In this document: positions 47,412 through 62,015 of the stretch, piece after piece
Position numbering within the stretch: position 1 is the stretch's first letter
Layout: the number at the start of each line of letters is the position of its first letter
NCBI GenBank assembly: GCA_033239005.1
Contig: BSQZ01000005.1
Coordinates: forward strand, 1 to 64,000
DNA: 64,000 nt
Reading direction: 5' to 3'
DNA from: Lamellibrachia satsuma
Taxonomy: Eukaryota; Annelida; Polychaeta; Sabellida; Siboglinidae
Notes under the pieces: model-generated
Told to the model about the DNA's origin: nothing
The model's input: only the letters and a program-made list of their open reading frames with translations
Databases searched by the model: none
Program-made: the position numbers and the translations under genes

Positions 47412-47924
47412 TCACCTTTCTGATGATTCACTCTCACTGTATGATTCTACTTCCCTGTCAATAGGGATGTCATCGGTAATAGTATCACTGTATGCATTGG
47501 CATCATAATCATCATTAGTAACATTGTCACTATGGTGGTCATGTTCATCACTGTGGTCATGTTCAACACTGTGGTCATGTTCATCACTGTGGTCATGTTC
47601 AACACTGTGGTCATGTTCATCACTGTGGTCATGTTCATCACTGTGGTCATGTTCATCACTGTGGTCATGTTCAACACTGTGGTCATGTTCATCACTGTGG
47701 TCATGTTCAGCATTTGTGTTATGCTCAACTTGGTCATTATTGCTTTCTTGAAATTCTGTCACATCTTCTGATGTTTCATTTTCGGAAGTGTCTCCAATTA
47801 ATTCACGTGTATCTGCATCTATTTTGGACTTTATTCTCTTTTCCGACATCCATCTTCTGCAATATTCCCGTTTCCGTGCTCTTTTCATATGGGCACTCAA
47901 CGCGTCTATATCCTGCTCAAACAA
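47412..47924 (-). CDS. Acidic His-Asp repeat protein, N-terminal exon of a possible transposon protein
   Basis: A 170-residue frame starts MFEQDIDALSAHMKRARKRE, a basic segment ending RRWMSEKRIKSK, followed by an acidic region with about a dozen copies of the 6-residue repeat EHDHS(D/V), and ends with an acidic Ser/Glu tail. A GTGAGG donor at 47415 could splice it onward. The basic N terminus followed by a long acidic spacer is common in animal CACTA-type ORFs, but no enzymatic domain is visible. It lies head-to-tail upstream of the DUF4806 gene on the same strand, so they may be one cassette. Confidence 0.4.
   Translation of the reverse strand: MFEQDIDALSAHMKRARKREYCRRWMSEKRIKSKIDADTRELIGDTSENETSEDVTEFQESNNDQVEHNTNAEHDHSDEHDHSVEHDHSDEHDHSDEHDHSDEHDHSVEHDHSDEHDHSVEHDHSDEHDHHSDNVTNDDYDANAYSDTITDDIPIDREVESYSESESSER
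47536..47709. repeat. 18-bp coding minisatellite, about 10 copies
   Basis: The block ATGTTCATCACTGTGGTC, with ATGTTCAACACTGTGGTC as a variant, is repeated in tandem. Because 18 is a multiple of three it keeps the reading frame, encoding EHDHSD or EHDHSV on the minus strand. The long plus-strand hydrophobic frames here are shadows. Confidence 0.92.
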
Positions 47925-47929
47925 ATTTC

Positions 47930-48357
47930 CTCTATAACTAATGATGCAGAAGATAAGTCATGGCAGATGTTATATGTTGGCCAATCCCCTACTAAACGGA
48001 CAGTTGTACAACAGTACCCCTAGCTAGCAGATAACCCTGTTGAAACTTGGAACTTAATTAGTGTTGCTGCTAGGGGTAGTGTAGTACTACTATACCACCC
48101 CTTGCTATAGTGACGATTACACAAAATAAGTAATGTCACTGGACACAACTGTCTCAGATCTACACAGTGTTAAGTTGGTAGATTAGCCTTATATTTGACA
48201 AGGATAACATTTGGGAAAGTACATGTGACAGCGTGCTGCATTTTGAGATTGATCTTGACATCAAGTTTAACAATGAAAAACAATACATTTGTAATACTAA
48301 TACATTCTAAGTGACTTTTGGTTATTCATCAATTAGCTACATACCTCGTTGCATCTA
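47930..48357. other. Intergenic stretch with a short inverted repeat
   Basis: No gene is seen. TACCCCTAGC-AGCAG near 48015 and CTGCTAGGGGTA near 48067 form an imperfect hairpin. Confidence 0.4.
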
Positions 48358-49005
48358 CAGTCGAGCCTCGTTATAACGCTTCAGTCGGGGTCCACGACTT
48401 CGGACCGCGCTGTAAGCGAGGCGCGTTAAGTGTTCTCATATCTGCCACCAGGGAGCTACTAAACAACAGCGACCCCCGCCCGCTGCACCAAGCCAAAGAA
48501 CGCTGTCGAAGCCTCGTGTGCTTGCAGCATTATCTTATACGGCAATATGCAGTTTATGGAACTTATTAAACGAGTATACTAGCATCAACGTGTATTATTT
48601 TTAAATGTCACACCCTCTTGACTCTTGAACTGAATAAAACACACTTACGTATTTTGTTATGGAATAGATCTACTACGATGATGATGTACTGGACCAACAG
48701 GCCTACGAATCGAAAATAATAACCTGGACCTGAGCAGCCGAAAACGTATATGATTTGACAAACGTAGTATGTAAGCTGATAAAACACAGAAAAATACAAT
48801 AGGTAGAATTAATAATTGTTTCACCTCGTCTTTCAACCGATCTCGACCGAAGCATACATTTATTACGCACCACTTAACATCGTTTCATATGCGGATGACG
48901 AATTCGTATTTTCGTTGGTTTCGCGTCGCGAAAACGATTAAATTTACGATGTAATGTAATATTACGCGGATTCGGATATAACGCGGTCGGTCGTGGATCC
49001 AGAAT
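48358..49005. mobile_element. Pogo/Tigger-like MITE (non-autonomous)
   Basis: The left edge CAGTCGAGCCTCGTTATAAC resembles the terminal repeats of pogo/Tigger elements and is followed by GGTCCACGACTTCGGACCGCG. The right edge contains the inverted match: read in reverse, GGATCCACGACCGACCGCG then TTATATCCG. Both ends are CpG-rich and the middle is AT-rich with no transposase. The outermost right terminal repeat is not intact. Confidence 0.45.
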
Positions 49006-49154
49006 TTCTGCCGCCAGGGTAAAATGCCAACTGGGCCTGCTTAAACCTACTTAGAATTGCTTTGACAATTCTCAAGAAACATTAGGTGAACAATGTCAAT
49101 GAACGAGTATCAACGTGTTGTTTGTTTTGCGCTGCCGCCGACATCAATCGCTGT

Positions 49155-50545
49155 CGCTGGCTTCGCTTCGCACATTTTGATATTATTATAACATAAACAA
49201 AAATTGTCATTACATTTTTGAAAAAATTGTCTGATGTTTTTAAAACAGTATTGTGTTTGCTGGGCTCAGCCATAAATTAAAACTTTTCTGATACCTTTCA
49301 AAGTGAAATGTTTTAATAAAACATTAAAATAAAATTTTTGTGATGTTATGACTTATGTTCCTTTGTCACAAATGTTTGTATGATGTTATATATGTTTTAA
49401 TAAAACATTGTTCAAAAAAGGTTTTTCAAATGTTTCCAAGATGGCACATTTTGATATTATTATAACATTAAAAAAACATTTTTATGACATTTTAGAAAAC
49501 ATTTTTCTGATGTTTTTAAAACAGTATTGTGTTTGCTAGGTTTAGCCATAAAATCAAAGCTTTTTTGATACCTTTCAAAGTAAAATTTTTAATAAAACAT
49601 AAAATAGCATTTTTGTGATGTTTATGTTCCTTTGTCAAACATGTTTTTATGATGTTATATATATGTTTTAATAAAACATTGTTCAAAAAGGTTTTTCAAA
49701 TGTTTCCAAGATGGCACATTTTGATATTATTATAACATTAAAAAAACATTTTTATGACATTTTAGAAAACATTATTCTGATGTTTTTAAACCAGCATTGT
49801 GTTTGCTGGGTTTAGCCATAAAATCAAAGGTTTTTTGATACCTTTCAAAGTGAAATTTTTAATAAAACATTAAAATAAAATTTTTTGGATGTTTATGTTC
49901 CTTTGTCAAACATGTTTTTATGATGTTGTATATATGTTTTAATAAAACATTGTTCAAAAAGGTTTTTCAAATGTTTCCAAGTCGGCACATTTTGATATCA
50001 TTATAACATTAAAAAAACATTATTATGACATTTGAGGAAACATTTTTCTTATGTTTTTAAAACAATATTGTGTTTGCTGGGCTCAGCCATAAAATCAAAG
50101 CTTTTCTTATACCTTTCAAATTGAAATATTTAATACAACATTAAAATAAAATGTTTGTGATGTTTAGGTTCCTTTGTCAAACATGTTTTCATGATGTTAT
50201 ATATATTTTTTTTAAAAACATTGTTCAAAAATGTTTTTCAAATGTTTCCAAGATGGCACATTTTGATATTATTATAACATTAAAAAAACATTATTATGAC
50301 ATTTGAGGAAACATTTTTCTGATGTTTTTAAAACATTATTGTGTTTGATGGGAATGTTTTAATGATGTTTTAAAAACATCACTGAAAACTGTAAAATTAC
50401 GTTATCTTAAAAACATCTGTATGATGTTTCTGAAATTTTACATAACATTTTATTTACATTTACGAAATGTTATTGAAAAATGTTTTCGTTATAACATGTA
50501 TATAACCTTTATCAAATGTTATAAAAATGTTATGTGTTTGCTGGG
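49155..50545. repeat. 271-bp AT-rich palindromic satellite, about 4.5 copies
   Basis: GTGTTTGCTGGGCTCAGCCA or a close variant recurs at about 49253, 49529, 49799 and 50070, with a degenerate copy near 50340. The period is 270-276 bp. Each copy carries GTTTTAATAAAACATT, TGATGTTTTTAAAACA and ATATTATTATAACATT, which are self-complementary, so the block can form many hairpins. It contains no coding frame. Confidence 0.85.
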
Positions 50546-50559
50546 CGGTCACATAATCT

Positions 50560-50900
50560 CACCGGCAGCAGAATACGTTCGACCGCAGTGATGTCGAGGT
50601 TGTTGTCGGCTGGACGATAGTAAGCCAGATGTCAATAGATCGTGGAGACGGCGATGTTTCATGACGACGGCTGACGCGGACGCTCTGGTGTCACACACGG
50701 GGAAGACAGTTGAACGGTCAGCTGGACGTACAGATGTCAGCCGGCAATATGTCGTGGAGACGGCTAACGTGTCGTGACGACGGCTAACGTGTCGTGACGA
50801 TAGCTCGTGCGGACGAAGGCAGTTGAACAGTCGGCTGAACGCTCTGTAAGTCGGCCGTCAACATGACTTGGAGACGACGAACGTGTCGTGGACGGTCCCA
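50560..50900. repeat. CpG-rich imperfect repeats
   Basis: Variants of GTCGTGGAGACGGCTAACGTG, CGTGACGACGGCT and GTCGGCTGGACG are repeated in irregular order. The high CpG content contrasts sharply with the AT-rich satellite just before it. It may be the other end of the same element. Confidence 0.6.
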
Positions 50901-51159
50901 TTACGTTGATACCCCTTTTAATATAATGTACCACGCCAAAAGCGAAAACATCATGGGTACAATTATTGCATAACCTGGTCATGCCCCATGCCTAACAATA
51001 AACTTCCAATGTGGGCTCCCACACCACACTTGGATACTATTATTGCATAACTTGTCGATGCAATTCGTCTATATACACTCTAACATTTACTTCACCATAT
51101 TCAGGAAAATAGTTCATATAATAGCAATTCGCAGAAATTCGACATTATGACACCTACTT

Positions 51160-51345
51160 GTGTAAACACACAAAATGGGGATAGGCAACAACGATCCGAT
51201 TGAAGTGATCCTTTATACTATTTACTCTCGGTCCACCAAAAAAACTACCCCAACACCTGTAAGAAAACCTCAAGTAAAGGTACGTTGTTATACAGCACGC
51301 TATCCAGTCCTTGGGATTGTTCAACGTGCTTACCATCGAGGTACC
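51160..51345. repeat. Diverged relative of the array sub-repeat segment
   Basis: This matches 5437-5612 of the array in both order and orientation, including GGGGATAGGCAA, GATCCGAT-GAAGTGA, CTCTCGGTCCACCAAAA and GGGATTGTTCAACGTGCTTA. Divergence is moderate. A minus-strand open stretch (GGPRVN-IK-HF-RI, AYPHFVC) bordered by a TTACAG acceptor is shared by both, so this may be an old exon; the plus strand also has a shared frame (DPIEV, SRSTK). Confidence 0.6.
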
Positions 51346-51949
51346 GAGAGTAATGGTGATAATACAAGTCACAATACAATGGTGAGATAGGTCTGCCAAT
51401 CATTAATAATCTCACGTGCCCATTAAATGATATGCGCACATAGGCTTAGGTGGTTATATTCTTGATATCGAAAAATTGTTTTTAAAACAAAAACAATAGT
51501 AATATATTAACCTACTGCCTTGATTTGGCATGTACCAACTACAAATTAGCATAACTAAATAGTACTGTAATTGTATTTAGTCTGAAAAATAAAATGATAC
51601 TCTGTAATAAATCATCTATCCGTATAACATGGATAGGTTATATTAATTGAAGGTGTGCAAGTGTGCAAGTGCCAGACAATGCTTACGTCATTTGATGCAG
51701 CTGTGTCTCGGGAATGTTCACAGGAGTTACGTAACGCAGGCGTCAAACACTGCGCACCTTGAAACATGCGTCCTGTTTACTTCGTACTTGATGGACAACA
51801 CCCTGAGTGTCTGTGTACAAGATATTCCTATTGAAAGACCAACAGTCAGAAATCAGTTCATTTTTTTCCAAGTTCATACAGAAGTTCAGAACGAGTTTTC
51901 GTGAGGTGTTCATTAACAAATAAACGAAGGTTTAGACCCGAGGCTGTAT

Positions 51950-52558
51950 TGTGATGTTTTAGGTTGATTCGAGCTGTGTATGTCCCTCCGATGTTCGCTA
52001 TTTAGTGTAAAAATCTTAGTGCGTGGTCGCCCGCCATCCGTTTTAGGGCGGCCAATTCTGTGCGCTCGCTCAATCTCTCTGAGACTGCAGGACTGAGGTT
52101 AACTTCATATGATCATTGACAATGTCTAGGATCGCATTTTCAATTTCACAAATACCTACAGATTCGGGTATTCCTTCTATTCTCAAATTGGATCTTCTAG
52201 AATATTGCTCGAAGCTGTCGTTGGCCGATTCTAACAAGTCGACTCTACTTTCAAGTTGTTTGATTTTCTCGTCCTTCTCTTTCACAGTTTGTTTTAGTTG
52301 CTCAGTCTGAGCTGCTAAGTAGTCTATTCTGTCAGCAATCTCTTGCGGGAACAGAGCTCGTTTCAATTGTTTTATAACATCACTGTCACTCAGAGTTGCA
52401 ATAAAGGCAAGTTTTAGTAGTTCATTGTCAGTACCTTTAAAGCGAGTAGCCTCTGACGAGCTTTTTTTGGCGATGCTTGGGCGGCATGGTGTCTTATTGT
52501 CGTTGGTTACACGTCTGATAGGTGTGTCAAATGTGGTATGTCCAAGATGGACGTTCAA
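51950..52558 (-). pseudogene. LINE ORF1-like coiled-coil RNA-binding protein, frameshifted
   Basis: The minus-strand frame has a basic N terminus, a heptad coiled coil (DYLAAQTEQLKQTVKEKDEK, QLESRVDLLES), then FEQYSRRSNLRIEGIPESVG and ILDIVNDHMKL, the signature of LINE ORF1 proteins in CR1/L2-like elements. After QRD at about 52070 a single missing base shifts the frame. The continuing frame reads ERAHRIGRPKTDGGRPRTK, the expected ORF1 sequence. It is a dead fragment and no linked RT is seen downstream. Confidence 0.72.
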
Positions 52559-52559
52559 T

Positions 52560-53309
52560 ATGGCAGCACGCTGAATCTGACAGACCCATAGATTATGTGC
52601 AAATCCACCCCCATCTTAGGGTATTGTGAATGTTTATCTCACCAGATTCATCGTACGGATCGTTGGAAGTTCGATGCCATTAGATAACTTCATTATTTTC
52701 CGTCGCATTTGTAACAAGAGAACATCGTCACACGAGAGTTCAACGAAACGCGGCCTGCTCCGTCCGACGTCATGAGTCGAACCATATATAAGTTCACGTT
52801 TCCGCCTGATTGTATCCCTACCAATATTATCTGGACAATATCCTATCTTTAAATACATGGACTCTATTCCGGAAATACTGTTTATTAGACAAAATATATC
52901 CTGGATATTGTTCTTCTACTGCTTTATATATACAGAATGTCTGCAAATTGTCCAGTTACTGAGGTTTATTTTGACTGTCTTTGGAGAAGTACAATGAATT
53001 ACAGTTAGTAATTTATTATTTAAGCAGTCACATCAGTCAAAAATGCAAATTGCTGGCCCAGTAATTTGAGTTAATAAAAAAATTAAGGTGGCTCCTCGAA
53101 TTTTACTATTAAATTCATGTATCTCATGACCCTATTGTCTTATCAACTTATGCTCCTATTGCATGCCATGATTTTGCCTATCCATTATACACTTTTGATT
53201 GGTCGATGTATGTATAATTATTATAATTTGTATTTACGGATGTAAGAATTATTAGGAGTTGTTATTTTTTCTTAAATAAAAGCATTCCTCTTCACATGAC
53301 AGGCGGGTC
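52560..53309. other. Gene-free stretch
   Basis: Short frames only, and no motif I recognise. Confidence 0.4.
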
Positions 53310-53740
53310 CAGACTAACAACAAAGAGGTGCCCAGTTTTCCAATAAAACACCAAGAATAGCAACTATAGTTATCCATATTTCCACACATACAGCACTTTC
53401 TAGAAAACAGCACAATGGAAGGTATATAAAAAAAATTATTTTTTTATTACGTAACATTATATATATATATACTAATTTACTTAAATATATAATGCTTGTA
53501 ATTAAAGATCCTCTCAATGAAAACCAGGCTGTGTGCTGATCATGTCATGGAAATTAGATGTGTCCTAACCGTATCCATCCAGATAATATGACTTTAGCTG
53601 TAATCATAATCAATGTTTCAATTTGGATTATTTGAAAAGAAAATGTAGCTTTCTCTTGTATATTTTATCTTAAGAGTGCATAAACGCTATATAAGGGACA
53701 TGGTTATCATCATTAAAAAATAGCAACAACACGCTTTTTC
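53310..53740. repeat. Diverged relative of array segment 2510-3050
   Basis: Shared blocks occur in the same order: GTCCAGTTTTCCAATAAAA (here GCCCAG...), TTACTTAAATATATAAT, TGTAATT-AGATCCT, GGCTGTGTGCTG-TCATG, ATCATAATCAATG-TTCAA and TTGTATATTTTAT. The array exon at 2641-2718 is not preserved here; that portion is deleted. This is an old paralogous fragment outside the array. Confidence 0.6.
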
Positions 53741-54159
53741 AATGCCCCTACTAATATTTTCTTATTTTCTATCATAAAAAACATGCACACTGTGTTTTAT
53801 TTATCTGTTTTGTGTCACTGTTATAAGGCAAAGCAGGTTAGTCGTGATGACAAGAAAATATAAAACTTTAGTTATTTTTAATTATTACTACGAATATTGG
53901 TATATCAAGGACACATTAGCTATACAGTGACCTTAATACACAAATCTCAACAACTGCTGTATTTGCAAGATATTTATGAAATACACATCACAGTTTCATT
54001 CATAAGATGACAATTAAAATATGATGAAACAACATCCTCATAGAAATAGCGAATTGCTGGTGCAATTTTGCACAACATTTCATTTGTCCATATACTTATA
54101 CAAAACTATCTCCGCTGCGACCCCCCACAGACCACTGATTGGCCGTCACGAGAAGCCTT

Positions 54160-54470
54160 ACCTGCCAGTTCTGTGTCATGGCATGGCACACCCCGACCTT
54201 ACCTGCCCTGTTAAGTACAGCCACCGTGTGATTTACCTGCCAGTTCTGTGTCATGGCATGCCATACCCCGACCTTGCCTGTCACATTGAATGGAGCCAAT
54301 GTGAGCGAAAAACCTTCCACGGTGAGAGATTTACCTGCAAGTTTTTTCATTGTATGCCACACCCCAACCTTGCATGTCGTACTGATAGCAGTAATCTTGA
54401 GATATTTAACTGCCAGTCTAGTGTCATGGTGTGCCACCCCCTGACCTTGCCTGTCCTACTGAGTGCTGCG
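54160..54470. repeat. Degenerate tandem repeat of about 73-97 bp, four copies
   Basis: TTACCTGCCAGTTCTGTGTCATGGCATGCCA-ACCCCGACCTT recurs at about 54160, 54232, 54331 and 54409 with increasing decay. Both strands are open across it (plus LPVLCHGM, minus GKVGVWHAMTQNWQV), which is a by-product of the repeat. I make no gene call. Confidence 0.65.
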
Positions 54471-55000
54471 AGTTGATTGCCAATGAAGAACAGGTTGTTC
54501 ACGACAACATACATCTGGAATTTGCCTACAGAGGGGAGAGAACACTTTTATTCAGTGAAGTAGCACGACGTTTTCACCTTACACTAAGCAAACATTTTTA
54601 TAAAACAGTTGTTTATGGACCTGCTAAATGGAGATATTTAATCCACATAAAAGTACCTCGGTCTGAATGAATCAATTTAGTCGACTGGACTAAAAAATTC
54701 AATTCAAATGTATTGTAACTCTATGCAATAAGGACAAATACAAAGCAGAGCGAAGTCCTATCTAATCGCATAAAGCGAACAATAGGGGAAGAACAATATA
54801 TAATGTTGTACTCCCTTTTAGTTTCATCAACTACAGTTTTGAGCTATGGGCGGTTTGGAACCTTTGTTCTTGGCGAAATAGATTTATACTTAGCAGAGAC
54901 CGAAAACCACATAAAACTGCAACAATTATGTCCAAACCAACGTGTTATTTTATGACAATTTTGAACTGACGTACGTCGCCTCTAAATAACATGCTAACAG

Positions 55001-57683
<2,683 letters not shown>

Positions 57684-57818
57684 CACGTGAGCCTCATGTA
57701 TAGTACATATACAATTTAATTGTTTTGTTATTAGTGTAGTTTGGTGTCAGAAACTGTTTTTTTTTACATATTGATATTGTACACTCCAACACATATTTAA
57801 ATTATATTGCGTACTCAG

Positions 57819-57824
57819 AAATAA
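57819..57824 (+). terminator. Poly(A) signal AATAAA
   Basis: It lies 136 bases after the TGA of the spliced gene ending at 57683. Confidence 0.5.
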
Positions 57825-57849
57825 AAATGCAATACTGCTTTTGTGTGGT

Positions 57850-59900
57850 AATGATACCAATTTTTTATACGTAATTCGATATGTTATGGTTGCCGTTTTT
57901 GGTTTGTTTTATCAAATGTTAACTGTTTTAAGCATTAATAAGACGGAAAAACTGTACACATACTGCAAACAATCCATGATGGAATTGATTAAAACCTAAC
58001 TTGAAATACACTTAAGACATGATTTTTAGTCACAAACTGGCAAGTCATTTTATCATAATAATTTATTAAAATGGCAACTATAGCAGTTAAATTATGCAAT
58101 TTGCACAGTAAACAGCCAAAGATAATAAATTAATTAAGAAAAAAATTATCACTTAAAATAAAAAATATTAAAACGTGCATCAACATCATGTTTAAAGTTA
58201 TGTTTGTAAATAAAAAGTCAAGCCAAGTTTGAAGTCATTGGCCTGCAAGTCAAGTCAAGTCAAGTTTGAAGTCATTGGCCTGCAAGTCAAGTCAAGTCAT
58301 TGATTTCCAAGTTCAAGTTAAGTCTCTTAATCCTGATAGTTTGTTTATTTAAATAACAGGACGAATTAAAAAGATACGTTATTTATATCGTCAATCATGT
58401 TGTTCATCTGAAATAGTAATCTAAGAAGAAATGGTTGGTATAATATAACTATGTTACACACTTATAGACATAGTTCAGGCGTTGTCTTCAAGATTGGCTA
58501 ACAATGGATGTTTGTTATAACAGTTGACATAGTGATACACCAGAGAGCACTGAACATCTTCAGATGTGGAGGCAATTTCAAATGATTCGGTGAATACAAT
58601 TTATCTACATGTTACAGATGTATTAAACTTAGATCTGAAAGACTGCAAGACTAAGCTTGTGAAATACAGGCAACATATTCATGTGACATTTAAACATCTG
58701 GGGTCGTTGCATGGACCGGGCGTAGCGTAGTCTCAGTCACTGTCACTGACAGCTAGGCAAGTTGTTCAATGTTTATTTGGGATAGATCGTGTGGTGCTCT
58801 GAGTTCAGTTCTAGGGTTTCGCGTTCAAAGCTTTGTGGGTTCGACTTTTGTTTTTTCCTTTTTTGATATTTTCTTCATTTATGTTATATTATGGCACCAA
58901 TGGAGCATTACTTTTACAGGTAAATTATGGTAAAATTAAGTCGAAAGCTTTGCAATTCATTTTTTTTAAATATGTTCAGTCTAATAGCATTAACTTCAAA
59001 AATTCTTTAATTATGTATCCTGCATGAAGATGGTCAATAACATTAGTTATATCCTGATTTGTTTGTCTTTAAATGTGAATAAAGACACACGTGTAGTGCA
59101 TAAGTTGTCTTTAAGATTGGTGCTACCAGACTTGTTGATTTGTTTATAATGTTCATGCTCAAAACGAGTAAAATATTCGTTGTTTTTGTATCAGAAAAGT
59201 TAATTGATCAGTCACTCTATTAACCCAAACTGTAAAATAATTTGGAAATGTTCTTGTAAATATTTGGTTGACATAGACCAGGTTTTTCTCTAATTAGCTT
59301 TACAGGCATTAAAACATGAAATGCCTTTTTGCCATATGTTCTATTATTTGTTTTCTCAAAATAGTCAATACTTGTTGTCTAAGCTTTCATGGCACATAAT
59401 CTTTTTAATCGAGTGAAATGGTTAGCAATAATGTTTGTTATACCTTCTTACATTGTGCTCATGGCTTGTTTTGTTTGTTTTATATGATTGTAATAGATAA
59501 TTATTGATTGACTGAAAGTTTGTCCCTGCTTTTATGGCGGCACAATTCTAAGAGTAATCTACGTTGATTTCATGTGTTTGTTATAGTTTGTACAATTACA
59601 AAAAAAACTGTTTGATTTATCAAAACAAGTGCAAGTAAAATTACCGTTATTTTCAACAGGTCAAGTTTAAGCCACGTGTCATTATTGACATAGGTTCGGA
59701 GGTCAACTATTCTCAGCAGCCAATCATGTCCGCCTAAAGCGCTGCTTGCCAGGACTCATTATGGGAAAAAAATTGCAGCCCGGGCGTAGAAGGGATTCCC
59801 GACACATTACATTGCACTGCACACGCGCAACCGGTCAAAGGTGAAGCGCGGTTGGTTAAAGCGTCCGATATGACACTTGTTCTTGTTTATCTTTCGTTCA
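57850..59900. other. Gene-free AT-rich stretch
   Basis: Apart from the minisatellite at 58213-58325, I see no exon. The last 200 bases (59690-59900) become GC-richer and probably hold the promoter or left end of the Harbinger element that follows. Confidence 0.4.
58213..58325. repeat. 44-bp minisatellite, two to three copies
   Basis: The block TCAAGTTTGAAGTCATTGGCC followed by TGCAAGTCAAGTCAAG is repeated, and the last copy is decayed. Confidence 0.85.
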
Positions 59901-59902
59901 TT

Positions 59903-62006
59903 ATGAGTATGGATGTCGTCGAAGTAGATGCGCGCGGTGGGAAAAAAGGAAACCTAACTTCCGAGAGGACGAAATCCTAAGTTTGGTAGAAGGAATCGCA
60001 AATGAAAAAGTTGTTATTATGACTAAACTTCAAAGTTCGATAACTAATAAGAATTTAGAAAAAGGAGGTTTGGCGTGAAATCACCGCCAAGGCAAGGAAT
60101 AGTTGTCTTAATCATCAGAACAAAAGACTAAACATTCAGTGCAAAAGTTTGATAACAAGTCACTAATAAATTTTACTTATAATTTTACAATTATTAATAA
60201 AACGGAGCGAGATTGATAGTTTCTTTAGAATATTTGTATTAATCATGCATCACACTTTGTTGTATTTAATTATCAGTGGAAATATGCAAGACTTTGTATT
60301 TAGTATATACACAGTCTTCGAATAACGTGTTGTAAAATAATGCTGTGACTTTATTTCCTGCGACTTTTTTCCTAGCCAAAACTGTGAATTTATTTAGATG
60401 ACTTTTTCTGCGACTCATAACAGATTGCAGTGATTTTTTTAACTGTTATCATTCAATAATCGTGTGTTCTTAGTTAAATGTACTCAAACTTGTTGATAGA
60501 ATAAATTATAATACTAAATTAATTTTGGTTAAGAAATACATTAATAAATATACTAGTATATATATAATCGTGATGAAAGTACAATTATCATTTTGTTCTC
60601 ATTTCAATATAACTGAATCAAGTGCATTAATGGAATACATCACTTTATTTTTTATTGACAAATGAAGTGCATATATTAATTTTTTTAATGTACGATGAAC
60701 AATGTTGTGAAAGAAACTTATATGCAAGACTGTAATGCATTTTAAATATTCAAACTGTACAAATTATTATATATAAGTACACAACATGAACATAATACAA
60801 TGCAATACAATCACAATATGTAATATTCACAAACCTCATAATTTTAAATGTTTCAGTGGAAGGAACAGACAGCTTTGTCATGGAGACTTCTGACGGCCAG
60901 TCAGTGACTGTGCAAGTCGATGAAGCCTGGGGTGAGCAAGCTTAATTATAAATAATTGATTTGCATTTAAAAATTAGCAATGTCCTATAGATTCACATTA
61001 CATGCAGGAATCATAAATTAGCTCAGTGTGACAGGACTCAAGTTACAGGCAGCCACCATAAAGTGGCAGGCATTATATAACTATGGCAGTGACAGAAGAG
61101 TACCAATACAGCACAGCTGTAAAGTTACATAACAGGACCTGTGGCAGTTGGCACACACTGTGTCACCTCCACAGTGAGCCACCATTAAAATTCACTATAA
61201 CCTAAAATGTAATTAATTCTAGACAATAATTATATCAACATATCACTGCATCTTTTTTGCTGCACAGAATAACTTGCATACATTCATTTGTATTTGTTTC
61301 ACATGTTTCATATGATCAGGATAAACTGTTTAAAATGAACATCACATATTATGTAAATAGATAACAAAACAAGGAAAGTTTGACACATGTTTACAGATGG
61401 CATTATACAAAAAGGAACACGTTTTGGCATTCCAGACATGTCATCATCTGTTGTTCCCATGCCATTGCCGGGGCCTTTGTCACAGCCAGGTCCAAGCTGG
61501 TTCACTGCCGGAGCCTTCATCACAGCCAGCTCCGAGCTGGTTCATGCCTGTGGAGCCGCCAGCATTAGCTGCACGATCCACATCGACAGCTACACGCCCT
61601 GCCACACCAGCATTGGATATTACCCATGCGTCGATAGGTGTTTTGGAGAGAACACCTGCACCGACAGGTGTTTGGGAGACAACACCTACACCAACAGGTG
61701 TATTGAAGATGAGACCTAGACCTGCATGGACAAGTGTGCTGGAGAAGAGACCTGCATCTATGACTGAAGCCACCAAGATCGTCTCCACTCCAGTTTCTGT
61801 GACTACTCCCATTCGTACTCCTGGGGTCACTGCGGTGACGGCACAGCGATGCAAGAGATGCCCGAAGCAGACGCTGAGGAGATTGCTCTCTTCCAGAAGT
61901 GGCTGGCATTGCCAAAAACGAAAAAAAATTCAAACTGATGCAGTTGCAGGAAGAGAAGACGAAGTTGCAGGTTAGTAAATTGCAACGCGAACTGCAACTC
62001 GAGTAG
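59903..62006 (+). pseudogene. Harbinger Myb/SANT-like accessory protein gene, decayed
   Basis: After an ATG at 59903 (MSMDVVEVDARGG) a shifted frame reads KRKPNFREDEILSLVEGI, SSITNK and, after another shift, WREITAKARN: the Myb/SANT-like DNA-binding segment of PIF/Harbinger second proteins and their NAIF1/MSANTD relatives. Exon 60857-60931 (GTDSFVMETSDGQSVTVQVD, donor GTGAGC) joins in phase to 61397 onward, a Pro/Thr-rich region in two frames. A coiled-coil tail follows (EEIALFQKWLALP, then LMQLQEEKTKLQVSKLQREL, stop at 62006). At least four frame changes make it a pseudogene. It converges on the HARBI1 remnant, the usual Harbinger partner. Confidence 0.6.
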
Positions 62007-62015
62007 TTTTACATG

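Noticed and set aside
47447..47771. Plus- and minus-strand frames of Met-Thr or Trp-Ser-Cys repeats
   Set aside because: These are off-frame readings of the 18-bp minisatellite.
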